Translations under genes and position numbers: made by a program | Shown here: piece by piece, positions 23,688 through 34,646 of the stretch | How positions within the stretch are numbered: position 1 is the first letter of the stretch | How the letters are laid out: each line of letters opens with the position of its first letter | The notes under the pieces: generated by a model | What the model saw: only the letters and a program-made list of their open reading frames with translations | Told to the model about the DNA's origin: nothing | The model's database searches: none | From: an uncultured Acidobacteriota bacterium | Lineage (GTDB): Bacteria > Acidobacteriota > Vicinamibacteria > Vicinamibacterales > CAVVIG01 | Assembly: GCA_902825985.1 (NCBI GenBank) | Contig: CADEDC010000016.1 | Location: 24,699-84,411, forward strand | DNA: 59,713 nt | Reading direction: 5' to 3'

Positions 23688-25259
23688 TCAATCCGACAGC
23701 AACCGCACCGCGCGGCGATGCGCGGCGAGCAACCGCTGCAGGCGCCGCAGCGACATGCCCGGCGCCCCGCGGGCGCGATTCATCGCCCCGATCCGGAACA
23801 CCAGCTCCCACTGCCGATGCAGCCGGCGCCAGCCCTCCACAACCGAATGCGCGGGATCGTACAGATCGGTCGGCTCGGCGGTCGCGCCATTCAGTTCGAC
23901 GATGGCGAGGTCGCGGCCGGCACGGAACGCGTCGAGGTCGGCGAAGCGGACATCGAAACGGCCGATGAAGAAGCCGGGATAGGCCCTTGAGACCGCATCG
24001 ATTCGCGCCTCGAGTTCCGGCGTCCGCAGCCGCTCGCCATCGAGGAACATCACCCCGTTCGAGTGGTTGCCGGCCTGCGCGAGCTGCACCGGCTCGCCGG
24101 CGGCAGGGACGCGGTCGCCGCGGTCGCCGAGTCGCGACAGGAAGACCCCTGCCTGCCAGCGATAACGCGGGTGACCGGTGATCAGCGCGCGCAGCGTCGC
24201 GACGCCGTCACCGATCACCATCGGGAACCGCTTGTCGGTGATTGACAGGATGTGCCCACCCGCCTCGTCGGGGAAGCGGTAGTAGAAGATGCCGGCTTCG
24301 TACGGTCCTGAGTGATAGCGCTGGACGAGGAACGCCTCGGCGCACTCCCGACAGTAGCGGTCGACATCGGCCGGCGAGCGGGCGATCCGCACGCCGCGGC
24401 CGCGCTCGCCGACATCCGGTTTCAGGACGACCGGGAAATCCGGCCCAACCGCGTGAACCGCGGCGAGGGCTGCGGCGACCCGCCCGTCATCGACCGCACC
24501 GGTTCCCGCAGCGCCCCGGACCCGTCGAAACGGCAGCACGACCTCGGCGGGCAGCTGCGCCAGGATGTCTGCCTTCGACTCCCCGACCGTTCCGCCGTCC
24601 GGCATGCCGGGATTGGCGGCCGCGACCGTCCGGACACCGCCAAACCGGAACGCCAGCCACACCAGGCGCGGTAGCACCGGCAGGTAGAACGCCCACATCG
24701 GCCAGAACTCCCAGTGGCGCAGGCGAGCGGCAAAGGCAGGCCACCACCCGCGCACGGCCGGCGCGCTCGCCCGGCCGCCGAGAATCGTCGCCGCGACGAC
24801 GATCAGCGCCGGCGCCATGCCGACTATCGTCGGCAGAGCCGCCGTCGCGAGCACGGCACCCGGCGTCCAGATGGCGACTGCCGCTGCCGTGCATGCGGCA
24901 AACCGACCCAGGGGCACCCGCGCCACCCCGCAGGTCACGTACAGCGGCAACCGCGCCCCGGGCACGAAGCGGCTGGCGATCACCGCGAATGGGACGCCAC
25001 TCGCCAGGCGGGCGCACGCCTCATCGGCCCGGCCGGCCATGAGCCGTCCCAGACGGCTCGTCGTGGTCAGCCACGACCGGCCGAACCGGCCCACCAGCCA
25101 CAGACCGAGATCGCCGATGAAGATGCCGACGGCGCAGGCCGACACGGCGACGGTGGCCGACAGCTGTCCCTGCTGCACCAGCAGGCCGGCCGCAACGCAG
25201 GCCAGGTCCTCGGAGATCAGCGTGCCGGCGGCGAGCGTGATCCAGAGGCCGGTCATCAT
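23688..25259 (-). CDS. DedA/VTT membrane domain fused to an ATP-grasp domain
   Basis: 523 residues. Residues about 1-165 are a VTT (DedA-like) membrane domain, with the family loop SRFVPGARLPLYVTCGVARVPLGRF and hydrophobic helices around it. A further hydrophobic hinge (HWEFWPMWAFYLPVLPRLVWLAF) leads to a soluble ATP-grasp domain. That domain begins NPGMPDGGTVGESKADIL and includes PVVLKPDVGERGRGVRI and GRFDVRFADLDAF...LAIVELNGATAEP (Mg/ATP-binding end). ATP-grasp enzymes join a carboxylate to an amine or similar group; DedA proteins move or flip lipids. The substrate is unknown and could be a lipid-linked carboxylate. It starts at ATG 25259, overlapping the TANGO2-like gene (ATGA). Last gene of a four-gene operon. 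Confidence 0.85.
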   Translation of the reverse strand: MMTGLWITLAAGTLISEDLACVAAGLLVQQGQLSATVAVSACAVGIFIGDLGLWLVGRFGRSWLTTTSRLGRLMAGRADEACARLASGVPFAVIASRFVPGARLPLYVTCGVARVPLGRFAACTAAAVAIWTPGAVLATAALPTIVGMAPALIVVAATILGGRASAPAVRGWWPAFAARLRHWEFWPMWAFYLPVLPRLVWLAFRFGGVRTVAAANPGMPDGGTVGESKADILAQLPAEVVLPFRRVRGAAGTGAVDDGRVAAALAAVHAVGPDFPVVLKPDVGERGRGVRIARSPADVDRYCRECAEAFLVQRYHSGPYEAGIFYYRFPDEAGGHILSITDKRFPMVIGDGVATLRALITGHPRYRWQAGVFLSRLGDRGDRVPAAGEPVQLAQAGNHSNGVMFLDGERLRTPELEARIDAVSRAYPGFFIGRFDVRFADLDAFRAGRDLAIVELNGATAEPTDLYDPAHSVVEGWRRLHRQWELVFRIGAMNRARGAPGMSLRRLQRLLAAHRRAVRLLSD

Positions 25260-26029
25260 GGCGTCCGCCGGGCGATCACGGCGGCCGCGGTCACTGCACC
25301 ACCGGTCCTGGCGCGCACGGGATCGCACTCCGGCAGCGCCTCGTAGGCCAGTCCGGCGCAATGGCCTCTGACGTCGCAGGTCGTCCGGCTGACGGTGCGG
25401 GCGTCGGGACGCGACATCACGACACTCAGTTCGGGATGCGCCGCCCACTGGTGGCGATGAAACCGTCGCTGAACGTCGAGCGGATGGGCCCGATCGGCGC
25501 GCCACAGCCGCTCGAACAACGCGCGCCGATGCGTTTCGACCAGGTCATCGCCCAGTGATGACGACGCCAGCACCACCGGGACCTCGAGCGGCTGGGACCA
25601 TTCCCGGTCGGCGCCGAAGAAGGTCACGTGACCGGCCTGGACGACCACGACGCGAAAGGGCTGGAAGCGGCGACGCGGCAGCTGGCGCATCAGCTGCTGC
25701 GCATCGCGCAGGCTGGCGGCGGAGAGCAGGAGCGGCACGATGAGACCGCGCGACGCGGCCGGTCGCGTCGCGGCCGTGTGGATCGGAGCGGCGCCTGCCG
25801 CGGCCGGCACCGGCGAGCCTGGCGACCGGTTGAGAAGCGCCGCCGCGAGACCGACGTCGTTGACCCCGACCCACGAGCCGCCGCCCTCGGGATCGAGCGG
25901 GAACAGGGCACGCCGTCCACCCAGGTCATACCATCGCGGCGGCCGCGCCCGTGCGCGCGCCCGGCGCTCGTCCCGATTGCTGACGAGCCGGAAGCCGTCC
26001 CCTGCCGGAACGATGCTGACGGTGCACAT
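25256..26029 (-). CDS. TANGO2/NRDE-family protein
   Basis: 257 residues. It starts MCTVSIVP, with the Cys at position 2 typical of the NRDE family, and has the name-giving SNRDERRARAR motif, then WVGVNDVGLAAALLNR. The family (eukaryotic TANGO2, bacterial HtpA-like proteins) has been linked to heme trafficking and to lipid metabolism; the molecular role is unsettled. It starts 12 bases after the DinB-like gene and overlaps the DedA-ATP-grasp gene by four bases. Confidence 0.88.
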   Translation of the reverse strand: MCTVSIVPAGDGFRLVSNRDERRARARARPPRWYDLGGRRALFPLDPEGGGSWVGVNDVGLAAALLNRSPGSPVPAAAGAAPIHTAATRPAASRGLIVPLLLSAASLRDAQQLMRQLPRRRFQPFRVVVVQAGHVTFFGADREWSQPLEVPVVLASSSLGDDLVETHRRALFERLWRADRAHPLDVQRRFHRHQWAAHPELSVVMSRPDARTVSRTTCDVRGHCAGLAYEALPECDPVRARTGGAVTAAAVIARRTP

Positions 26030-26041
26030 GGAACGGCTCCG

Positions 26042-26587
26042 TCACCCGCGTGCCGGAGTCGACGGCGCGAAGCCGAACCGCGGCGGGACGCCGATGCCCC
26101 GCCCTGCCAGCAGAAACGCGATCAGCGCCTGATGGTGGATCGTGTGGCTGATGACGAACGCCACCTCGCGGGTGCGCGTCGACCAGGCCGTTTCGCTGGT
26201 GCCGTCCCCCGCGAGGCGCATCTGCACCGCGATCGGCTCGTCGCCGTCGACCGCCCGGATCCAGCGCCGCAGCATGCCGTTCACCCGCCCGATCGCCTCG
26301 ATTGCCGCATCGGGATCGCGTTCCAGGCTCCCGCCTCGTTCGCGGCGGTCGTACGACAGCGGCCGTTCCGGCGTCGCGGTGACCAGCGCGACGACGTGGT
26401 CGAGCAGGTGGCGGACGTGTTCACCGACCGACCCCGAGACCTGAGCCGCTGGATGTGCGCAGTAGGTGTCCACGTCGAGCGTCACCAGAAGGTCGGCCGT
26501 CTGATCGAGCAGTGCCGCAAGGTCCGCGACGGCCGTACCGCGAATGGACGGCGCCGCCGCCAGAGCGCTGGTCGTGGTCGCCATCAT
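26042..26587 (-). CDS. DinB-like four-helix protein
   Basis: 181 residues. Helical throughout, with the DinB/YfiT-type metal-binding histidines in GEHVRHLLDHVVALV and FVISHTIHHQALIAFLL. Members include damage-inducible proteins and thiol-transferases that use mycothiol, bacillithiol or glutathione. The exact activity is not predictable. The start ATG 26587 overlaps the DoxX gene stop (ATGA). Confidence 0.85.
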   Translation of the reverse strand: MMATTTSALAAAPSIRGTAVADLAALLDQTADLLVTLDVDTYCAHPAAQVSGSVGEHVRHLLDHVVALVTATPERPLSYDRRERGGSLERDPDAAIEAIGRVNGMLRRWIRAVDGDEPIAVQMRLAGDGTSETAWSTRTREVAFVISHTIHHQALIAFLLAGRGIGVPPRFGFAPSTPARG

Positions 26588-26997
26588 GCCAACTCGGTGA
26601 GATAGCGTCCGATGACCGGAATGTCGGCGCGGCGGATCAGCAGGACGATGGCGCTGCCGAGGAAGACGGTGAGCGCGAGGGCGAACAGCAGACCGCCGTC
26701 GCCCTTCACGTCGATGCCGAGCGTCGTCAGGTGGCTCATGATCGCGCCGACCATGATTCCCATCGCCAGGATCGCTCCCCAGATCGTCGTCGCCGGCGCC
26801 ACGAGCAGGATGGCCGCGATGAGCTCCGCCACACCTGACGCCAGCCGTCCCCACGGCTCGAGTCCGAGTGTCGTGAAGATGTAGACCGACTCGTCGGCGG
26901 CAGTGAACTTGAAGAACAGCGTCTGCATCAGGATGCCCGCCACCAGCAGTTGCAGGCCCCAGCTCACGGTCAGTTGCAGTTTGGAAAGGATCATCAT
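26584..26997 (-). CDS. DoxX-like membrane protein
   Basis: 137 residues with four hydrophobic helices (SWGLQLLVAGILMQTLFFKF, LASGVAELIAAILLVAPAT, GAILAMGIMVGAIMSHL, LLFALALTVFLGSAIVLLI). The pattern FFKFT...GVAELIAAILL matches DoxX/DoxD-family proteins, which act in the cell envelope and are often linked to redox stress. The first ATG is six bases after the CATCCAA of an ECF-type box and lacks a Shine-Dalgarno. First gene of the operon with DinB, TANGO2 and DedA-ATP-grasp. Confidence 0.88.
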   Translation of the reverse strand: MMILSKLQLTVSWGLQLLVAGILMQTLFFKFTAADESVYIFTTLGLEPWGRLASGVAELIAAILLVAPATTIWGAILAMGIMVGAIMSHLTTLGIDVKGDGGLLFALALTVFLGSAIVLLIRRADIPVIGRYLTELA

Positions 26998-27003
26998 GGA
27001 CGG

Positions 27004-27031
27004 TTGGATGCGCCGGGACCGCGGGGGTTAC
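27004..27031 (-). promoter_or_regulatory. ECF-type promoter box of the DoxX operon
   Basis: Minus strand: GTAAC, 16 bases, CATCCAA, then six bases to the ATG at 26997. It fills most of the 86-base gap to the di-heme peroxidase gene upstream. Confidence 0.6.
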
Positions 27032-27083
27032 AGGGCACGGAAAGGCGCCACGGTGCGCCCTCCGTGCCCGGCGGGTGACGTGC

Positions 27084-29204
27084 TCAGGGCTCTCCCTGCC
27101 CGGACAGCAGTTGGAGCGTGAACGTCGGTGGTGGCGCCTGCCGGTGACGCCGGAAGCGCAGGGACACGACAACGCTCTGGCCGGGTGACAGCACACCATC
27201 TGGGAGGAAGATGCGGCGGTACGGGTCACCGCCGGCCGTGCGGCCGCTGGCGTTGACCAACTCGACGTCGTAGGACTGCCCGCGAGCGATGACGAGCAGG
27301 TGGGTGTCGATCGGCGCGGCGCTGGTGTTGGTGATGCGGTAGTCGCGCCGGTCGCGGTGAGCTCCCGGCCAGTCGCCCCGGTCGCCGTCGCGGCGGCCGT
27401 CGTCGCCCGCCGCGGCCTGGCTCGCCGGTGTCGGGTCGATCGCCGGCGCGATCGTCGCCCGGTCCGTCACATCGAGGAACTCGAGGCCCATGTCGCGCCG
27501 CGACAGCGGGTCGTCGTTGTCCTGCGGCCGGCCACTGGGCGGCCGGCCGTCCACGGCGCCCAGGCGGGCCAGGTCCGGGCGATGGACCGAGTAGAGGACG
27601 TCGGGCGGGCTCAACTGGAACATCTGCGTCGGCGACTGCGGGTCGTAGCGCACGAACGCCGGATCGTAGAGCGCATTCTCGAGGAAGTCGGTCAGGTCGT
27701 CGATCTGCGCCTTGCTGAGCCCCAGTCCGCGGGCCCCCGGGCCGCGCGGGTTCGTGAAGCGGGCGGTGAGCGTCGGGGCGGCGCCCGCCTCGGCGTCCTG
27801 CGGCACTCCGTCATTGAAGTAGCGGACCACGTCCTTCACCGAGGTGAACGCGCCGTTGTGGAAGAAGAAGCGGGCGTCCTTGAGCTGCCGCAAGGTCAGC
27901 ACGCGGAACTTGAAGGCATCCCCGTCCCGTCCGGTGATCTCCCGGCGCCCGTCGTCGCGGAAGGTCGGATCCCGGCGTGCGGCCCGGTTGAGCGCCTGGA
28001 GCGGATGATCGCCGAGGCCAAGGTTGTAGAAGTTCTCCTCGACGAAATGCCCGACGCCGGCGACGTCGGGATCGTCGACCTGCTTGTTCAGCATCGGCCC
28101 ACTGTGGCAGCGGTAGCAGCCGGCGCCGCCGCTGCGGGCCGACGTGAAGAAGAGGCGGGCGCCGCGGCGTTGCGAGAGCGTCAGCGCGCCGTTCTTGCCG
28201 GCGAGGAACCGGTCCCACGGCGTATCGCGCGTGACGGTCGTGCGGAGGAACGTCGCCGTGGCACGCAGCACCGTGATGTCATTGATCAACTGGTTGAGAT
28301 CACCGGTCGCGTCCGCCTGCGCCGCTTCGGCCGGGAAGGCGTCGCGGAACAGCTGGACGTAGACCGGGATCTGCTGAAGTTCCGCCGACTGGAGATCGAG
28401 CATGCGGTGGGCATCGAGCAGGAGCAACGCCACGCTCTCCTGAGCCGGGAAGTTGAACGGGTTCAAGCCGCCCGGCGCGTCGTCGGGCTCGCCCGCGAAC
28501 CCGCCGAGCAGCAGCCGGTTGTTGAAGGCGGCGCCGATGGCGCCCGGGGCGTTCCGGGCGACGCTGTCGAGGGCATCGAGGCGGCCCGTGCGCAGGAGGT
28601 TTCCCGGCGGCGGCAGCTTGCGGCCACGCGCCGGGCTGCCGACGGCGAATTCGTAGATGTCGGTCAGCGTCGGCAGCTCGTCGACCAGCGCGTCACCCGG
28701 AAACAGCGGCGCCGAGCGAAGAGCCGGCAGGTCGGCGCGCGGCCGACGACGGGGAATGAAGGTGCCGGCCGCATCGGTGTAGTGCCGTCCTTCGCCACCG
28801 ACGGCGAAGTTGAGGAGGGTGCCCGCTTTCGAGGCCGCCTCGCCCAGATGGCAACTCGCACAGGAGGCGGTCTGCCGCGTCGCCGGCACACCACCGAATT
28901 CGGGCAGGATGCGGACGGTGCGAATCGGATCGTGAAACAGCATCTTGCCAAGGTAACGCTTGGCTTCGGTGATCTCGAACTGCGGGTCCGGCCGCCCATT
29001 GGCCAGGCGCGGCTGCGGCAGCCCGGTATCGTGGGCGGGCACGATCAGGGTCTGGATGCCGCCGACCTGGTGGTCGATGAAGCGGCGCAGTTGCTCGGGG
29101 CTGAGCCCCTGCGCCGCCGCGAGGCGGCCGCCCGCGAGCATCGTCGCGGTCAGCAGCACGGTCAGACCGCGGCGCGCCCTGAGGGTCGGCTGTGTTGTAC
29201 TCAT
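27084..29204 (-). CDS. exported di-heme cytochrome c peroxidase/MauG-like protein
   Basis: 706 residues starting at ATG 29204, with GGAGG eight bases upstream. A signal peptide (GLTVLLTATMLAGGRLAAAQ) sends it to the periplasm. Two c-type heme motifs are visible, CASCH at residues 115-119 and CYRCH at 363-367, the layout of the CCP/MauG family. RFFFHNGAFTSVKDVVRYFNDG is the typical family segment near the second heme. The protein is much longer than classical CCP (about 330 residues): it has a large inter-heme region and a C-terminal beta-rich domain after residue 570. The function may be peroxide removal or oxidation of an organic substrate. It has its own ECF-type box. Confidence 0.92.
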   Translation of the reverse strand: MSTTQPTLRARRGLTVLLTATMLAGGRLAAAQGLSPEQLRRFIDHQVGGIQTLIVPAHDTGLPQPRLANGRPDPQFEITEAKRYLGKMLFHDPIRTVRILPEFGGVPATRQTASCASCHLGEAASKAGTLLNFAVGGEGRHYTDAAGTFIPRRRPRADLPALRSAPLFPGDALVDELPTLTDIYEFAVGSPARGRKLPPPGNLLRTGRLDALDSVARNAPGAIGAAFNNRLLLGGFAGEPDDAPGGLNPFNFPAQESVALLLLDAHRMLDLQSAELQQIPVYVQLFRDAFPAEAAQADATGDLNQLINDITVLRATATFLRTTVTRDTPWDRFLAGKNGALTLSQRRGARLFFTSARSGGAGCYRCHSGPMLNKQVDDPDVAGVGHFVEENFYNLGLGDHPLQALNRAARRDPTFRDDGRREITGRDGDAFKFRVLTLRQLKDARFFFHNGAFTSVKDVVRYFNDGVPQDAEAGAAPTLTARFTNPRGPGARGLGLSKAQIDDLTDFLENALYDPAFVRYDPQSPTQMFQLSPPDVLYSVHRPDLARLGAVDGRPPSGRPQDNDDPLSRRDMGLEFLDVTDRATIAPAIDPTPASQAAAGDDGRRDGDRGDWPGAHRDRRDYRITNTSAAPIDTHLLVIARGQSYDVELVNASGRTAGGDPYRRIFLPDGVLSPGQSVVVSLRFRRHRQAPPPTFTLQLLSGQGEP

Positions 29205-29257
29205 GTCGTGAGCCTCCAAGCGAAGCGGGACGAGCAGGCGTGATTGCCTTCGGGGGC

Positions 29258-29286
29258 TTCGATGCTCGAAGCGCCGCGACCGTTAC
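29258..29286 (-). promoter_or_regulatory. ECF-type promoter box of the di-heme peroxidase gene
   Basis: Minus strand: GTAAC, 17 bases, CATCGAA, with a leader of roughly 47 bases before ATG 29204. Back to back with the GH63 box 15 bases away. Confidence 0.5.
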
Positions 29287-29301
29287 CACGCCGGCGGGTC
29301 C

Positions 29302-29329
29302 GTAACCCTCCGCCGCCCTCGGCATCCAA
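29302..29329 (+). promoter_or_regulatory. ECF-type promoter box of the GH63/glucose dehydrogenase operon
   Basis: GTAAC, 16 bases, CATCCAA, then eight bases to ATG 29338. There is no Shine-Dalgarno before the ATG. Confidence 0.6.
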
Positions 29330-29337
29330 CCGGCATC

Positions 29338-32091
<2,754 letters not shown>

Positions 32092-33114
32092 CATCCCCGA
32101 CGGCCGCGGCGTGCTCGTCCGTGTCCTGCGGGTCGGCGTCGACGGCACCGATCGGGAAATCAACGCCGCCGAGTACGGCGCGGCGCCGGCCGGCTACGAC
32201 TTCCTGGTCATCGGGCACGAGGGCTTCGGCCAGGTCGAGGCCGTCGGTCCGAACGTCACGTTTCTCCGGCCCGGCGACTTCGTCGTCGCCACCGTGCGGC
32301 GGCCGGGGACCAGCGTCTACGACGCCATCGGCCTGCAGGACATGACGACCGATTCGCAGTACTTCGAGCGCGGCATCAACCTGCGGCACGGCTATCTGAC
32401 CGAGTACTACGTCGAGGACGAACAGTTCGTCGTCAAGGTGCCGCGCGGCCTGCGGGACGTCGGGGTGCTGCTCGAGCCGATGACCGTCGCCCAGAAAGGG
32501 ATCACGCAGGCCTACGAAATCCAGCGGCGGCTCAAGGTGTGGAAGCCGAGAACCGCCGCGGTCATGGGGGCCGGCACGCTCGGCCTGCTCGCCTCGCTCG
32601 TGATGCGGCTGCGCGGTGTCGAGGTCACCACGTTCGGGCGGGCGGCGCGTCCCTATCTGAACGCCGACCTGCTGGATCAGATTGGCGCACGCTACGTCAG
32701 CACGACCGAGCGGACGATTGCCGAGGCCGCCGTCGAGCACGGCCCGTTCGATCTGGTCTTCGAGGGGACCGGATCGTCGGCGGTCGTGTTCGACGCGATG
32801 CAGGTGCTGGCCAAGAACGGTGTCCTCGTCCTGTCGTCGATCACCGGCGGCAATCGACGGCTCGAGGTGCCGGCCGACCGCATCAACCTGGACTTCGTGC
32901 TCGGCAACAAGGTCATGGTCGGCACCGTCAACGCCAGCCGTGAGAACTTCGAGACCGGCGTCCGCGACCTGTCCCAGGCCGAGGCCGAGTACCCGGGGTG
33001 GCTGGCTCGGCTGCTCACCCACCCGGTCCGCGGGCTCGATCGCTATGCCGAGCTGTTCCGGCACTTGCAGAATCCGAACGGCGCGATCAAGATCTTCTGC
33101 GAGGTGGCTGCTTC

Positions 33115-33363
33115 ATGACCTGCCGTGAGTTTGCCGAGTTCATGGCCGACTATCTGTCCGGGGAACTCCCGCCGGCGCAGCGCGCCGGCTTCGATCGCCA
33201 TCTGGCCGTCTGTCCGACGTGCGTCACGTACCTGCGGGACTACGAGGCCACCATCCGCATCGGCCGTCAGGTCTTCCAGGCCACCGACACGCCGGTCCCC
33301 GACGCCGTGCCTGAAAGCCTCGTCCAGGCGATTCTGGCGGCGCGGGAGCGGGAGCAGGGATAG
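33115..33363 (+). CDS. zinc-binding anti-sigma factor (ZAS-type)
   Basis: 82 residues. Cys3, His29, Cys33 and Cys36 form the classic ZAS pattern (HLAVCPTC), with the helical MTCREFAEFMADYLSGEL start. Residues 37-82 are helical and carry no membrane segment, so it is a soluble anti-sigma. There is no sigma gene beside it; the only ECF gene of the window is 29 kb away (4047-4727). The gene is in an operon with an ECF-type promoter box, which would give negative feedback if the two proteins are partners (inference). ATG overlaps the dehydrogenase stop (ATGA). Confidence 0.88.
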   Translation: MTCREFAEFMADYLSGELPPAQRAGFDRHLAVCPTCVTYLRDYEATIRIGRQVFQATDTPVPDAVPESLVQAILAAREREQG

Positions 33364-33457
33364 CCAGGCGTCGCAGGCCGGAGGCGCCGCGCCCCGACAG
33401 GCCCCAGCCGGTGCACCGCGGCGGCCCGCCGCGGCATCCAAGGCGGGGAGGCTGCGG

Positions 33458-34480
33458 ATGCTGCACATGCCACTGGTCGGTGCGCTTCAACGGCGGGTCC
33501 GCTCGCGCGTGAGCTGGCTCGAGCTGTTCTTCGATCTGATCTTCGTCGCCGCCGTCGCCCAGGTGGCCGAGCCGCTCCGCGAGCACTACACGGCAGACGG
33601 CGTCCTGCGCTTCGCGGCACTCTTCGCGCTCATCTGGTGGGCCTGGACCGGCTACACCACCTTCGCCACCCGCTTCGAGATCGATGACGGGGTGCAACGC
33701 GTGCTCACCGTCGTGCAGGTGTTCGTCGTCGCCATCATGGCCGCCAATGCCCGCGACACGCTGGACAGCCGGTCCACGGCCGGTTTCGCCGCCGCCTACG
33801 CCGTGCTGCGACTGCTGCTCGTCGGACAGTATTGCCGCGCGCGCCACCTGCCCCAGGCGCGAGAACTCACCGACCACCACATCGCGGGACATGGCGGCGC
33901 GGCGGTGTTGTTCCTGATATCCGCGGTGGCGCCGGCACCGTGGCGCTATGGGCTGTGGGCCGTGGCCCTCCTCATCGACCTTGGCACCCCGTGGCTGGCC
34001 ATCAGCCACGCCGTCCGGATTCCGCCGACCGCCGCCCACCTCCCGGAGCGCGTCGGCCTGTTCACGCTCATTCTGCTCGGCGAGGCGGTGGTCGCCGTGA
34101 TGAAGGGCATGGAGAGTCAGGAGCGGTGGCCTGCGTCCGCCGCTCTGTCGGCCTTCGCCGGGATGGGGCTCCTGTTCCTGCTCTGGTGGTGGTACTTCGA
34201 TCGCAGCGACGCGGTCGCCGAACGGCACGTCCGGACGCAGGCTGATGCCGTGCGCCTGCTGCTGTGGAGCTATGCCCATTTCCCGTTCTATCTGGGCATC
34301 GTCATCTCCGGGGTCGGCATCCAGCGCCTGATTGCCGCGGCCGGCACGACGGCCATGCAGCCGTCCGATGCCCTCGTACCGCTGGTCGCCGCGGTATTGA
34401 CGACCGGGGCGATGCGCGCCATCGCCGACACTGCCGGGGTGCGCGGTGCCGGGGCTGCCGGCGCAGCGTCGCGATCTTGA
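33458..34480 (+). CDS. LtrA-family (low temperature requirement A) membrane protein
   Basis: 340 residues. It begins with the family signature VSWLELFFDLIFVAAVAQVAEPL and shows 8-9 hydrophobic segments, including FTLILLGEAVVAVMKGM and FLLWWWYFDRSD, both conserved in LtrA. The family is named from Listeria growth at low temperature; the biochemical role is unknown. ATG 33458 has GGGGAG seven bases upstream. It lies 94 bases after the anti-sigma gene. A degenerate CATCCAA element occurs in that gap, but its -35 is poor. Confidence 0.9.
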   Translation: MLHMPLVGALQRRVRSRVSWLELFFDLIFVAAVAQVAEPLREHYTADGVLRFAALFALIWWAWTGYTTFATRFEIDDGVQRVLTVVQVFVVAIMAANARDTLDSRSTAGFAAAYAVLRLLLVGQYCRARHLPQARELTDHHIAGHGGAAVLFLISAVAPAPWRYGLWAVALLIDLGTPWLAISHAVRIPPTAAHLPERVGLFTLILLGEAVVAVMKGMESQERWPASAALSAFAGMGLLFLLWWWYFDRSDAVAERHVRTQADAVRLLLWSYAHFPFYLGIVISGVGIQRLIAAAGTTAMQPSDALVPLVAAVLTTGAMRAIADTAGVRGAGAAGAASRS

Positions 34481-34646
34481 GCGGCGAACGGCGGCCGGTT
34501 GTGCTGGCCATCGCTCGACTGGCAGTTTACACCCCTGTGATGTATGTTTGCGCCCGTTCCAGGCGATCGGCTCGGGCCACGGCACCCGACCGGCGGGACG
34601 GTCGGTCTGCGCGCTCCGGTCGCCTGTCCTGAGACTGGGAGGCACA

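Noticed and set aside
33411..33439. GCACC-N17-CATCCAA before the LtrA gene as a seventh ECF-type box
   Set aside because: The -35 part matches only 3 of 5 bases and the gene is already served by the upstream operon; not counted.
34499..34560. TTTACA / TATGTT in the A+T-richer stretch before the Oar-like receptor as a promoter
   Set aside because: The two elements are only 11 bases apart and other pairings match poorly.
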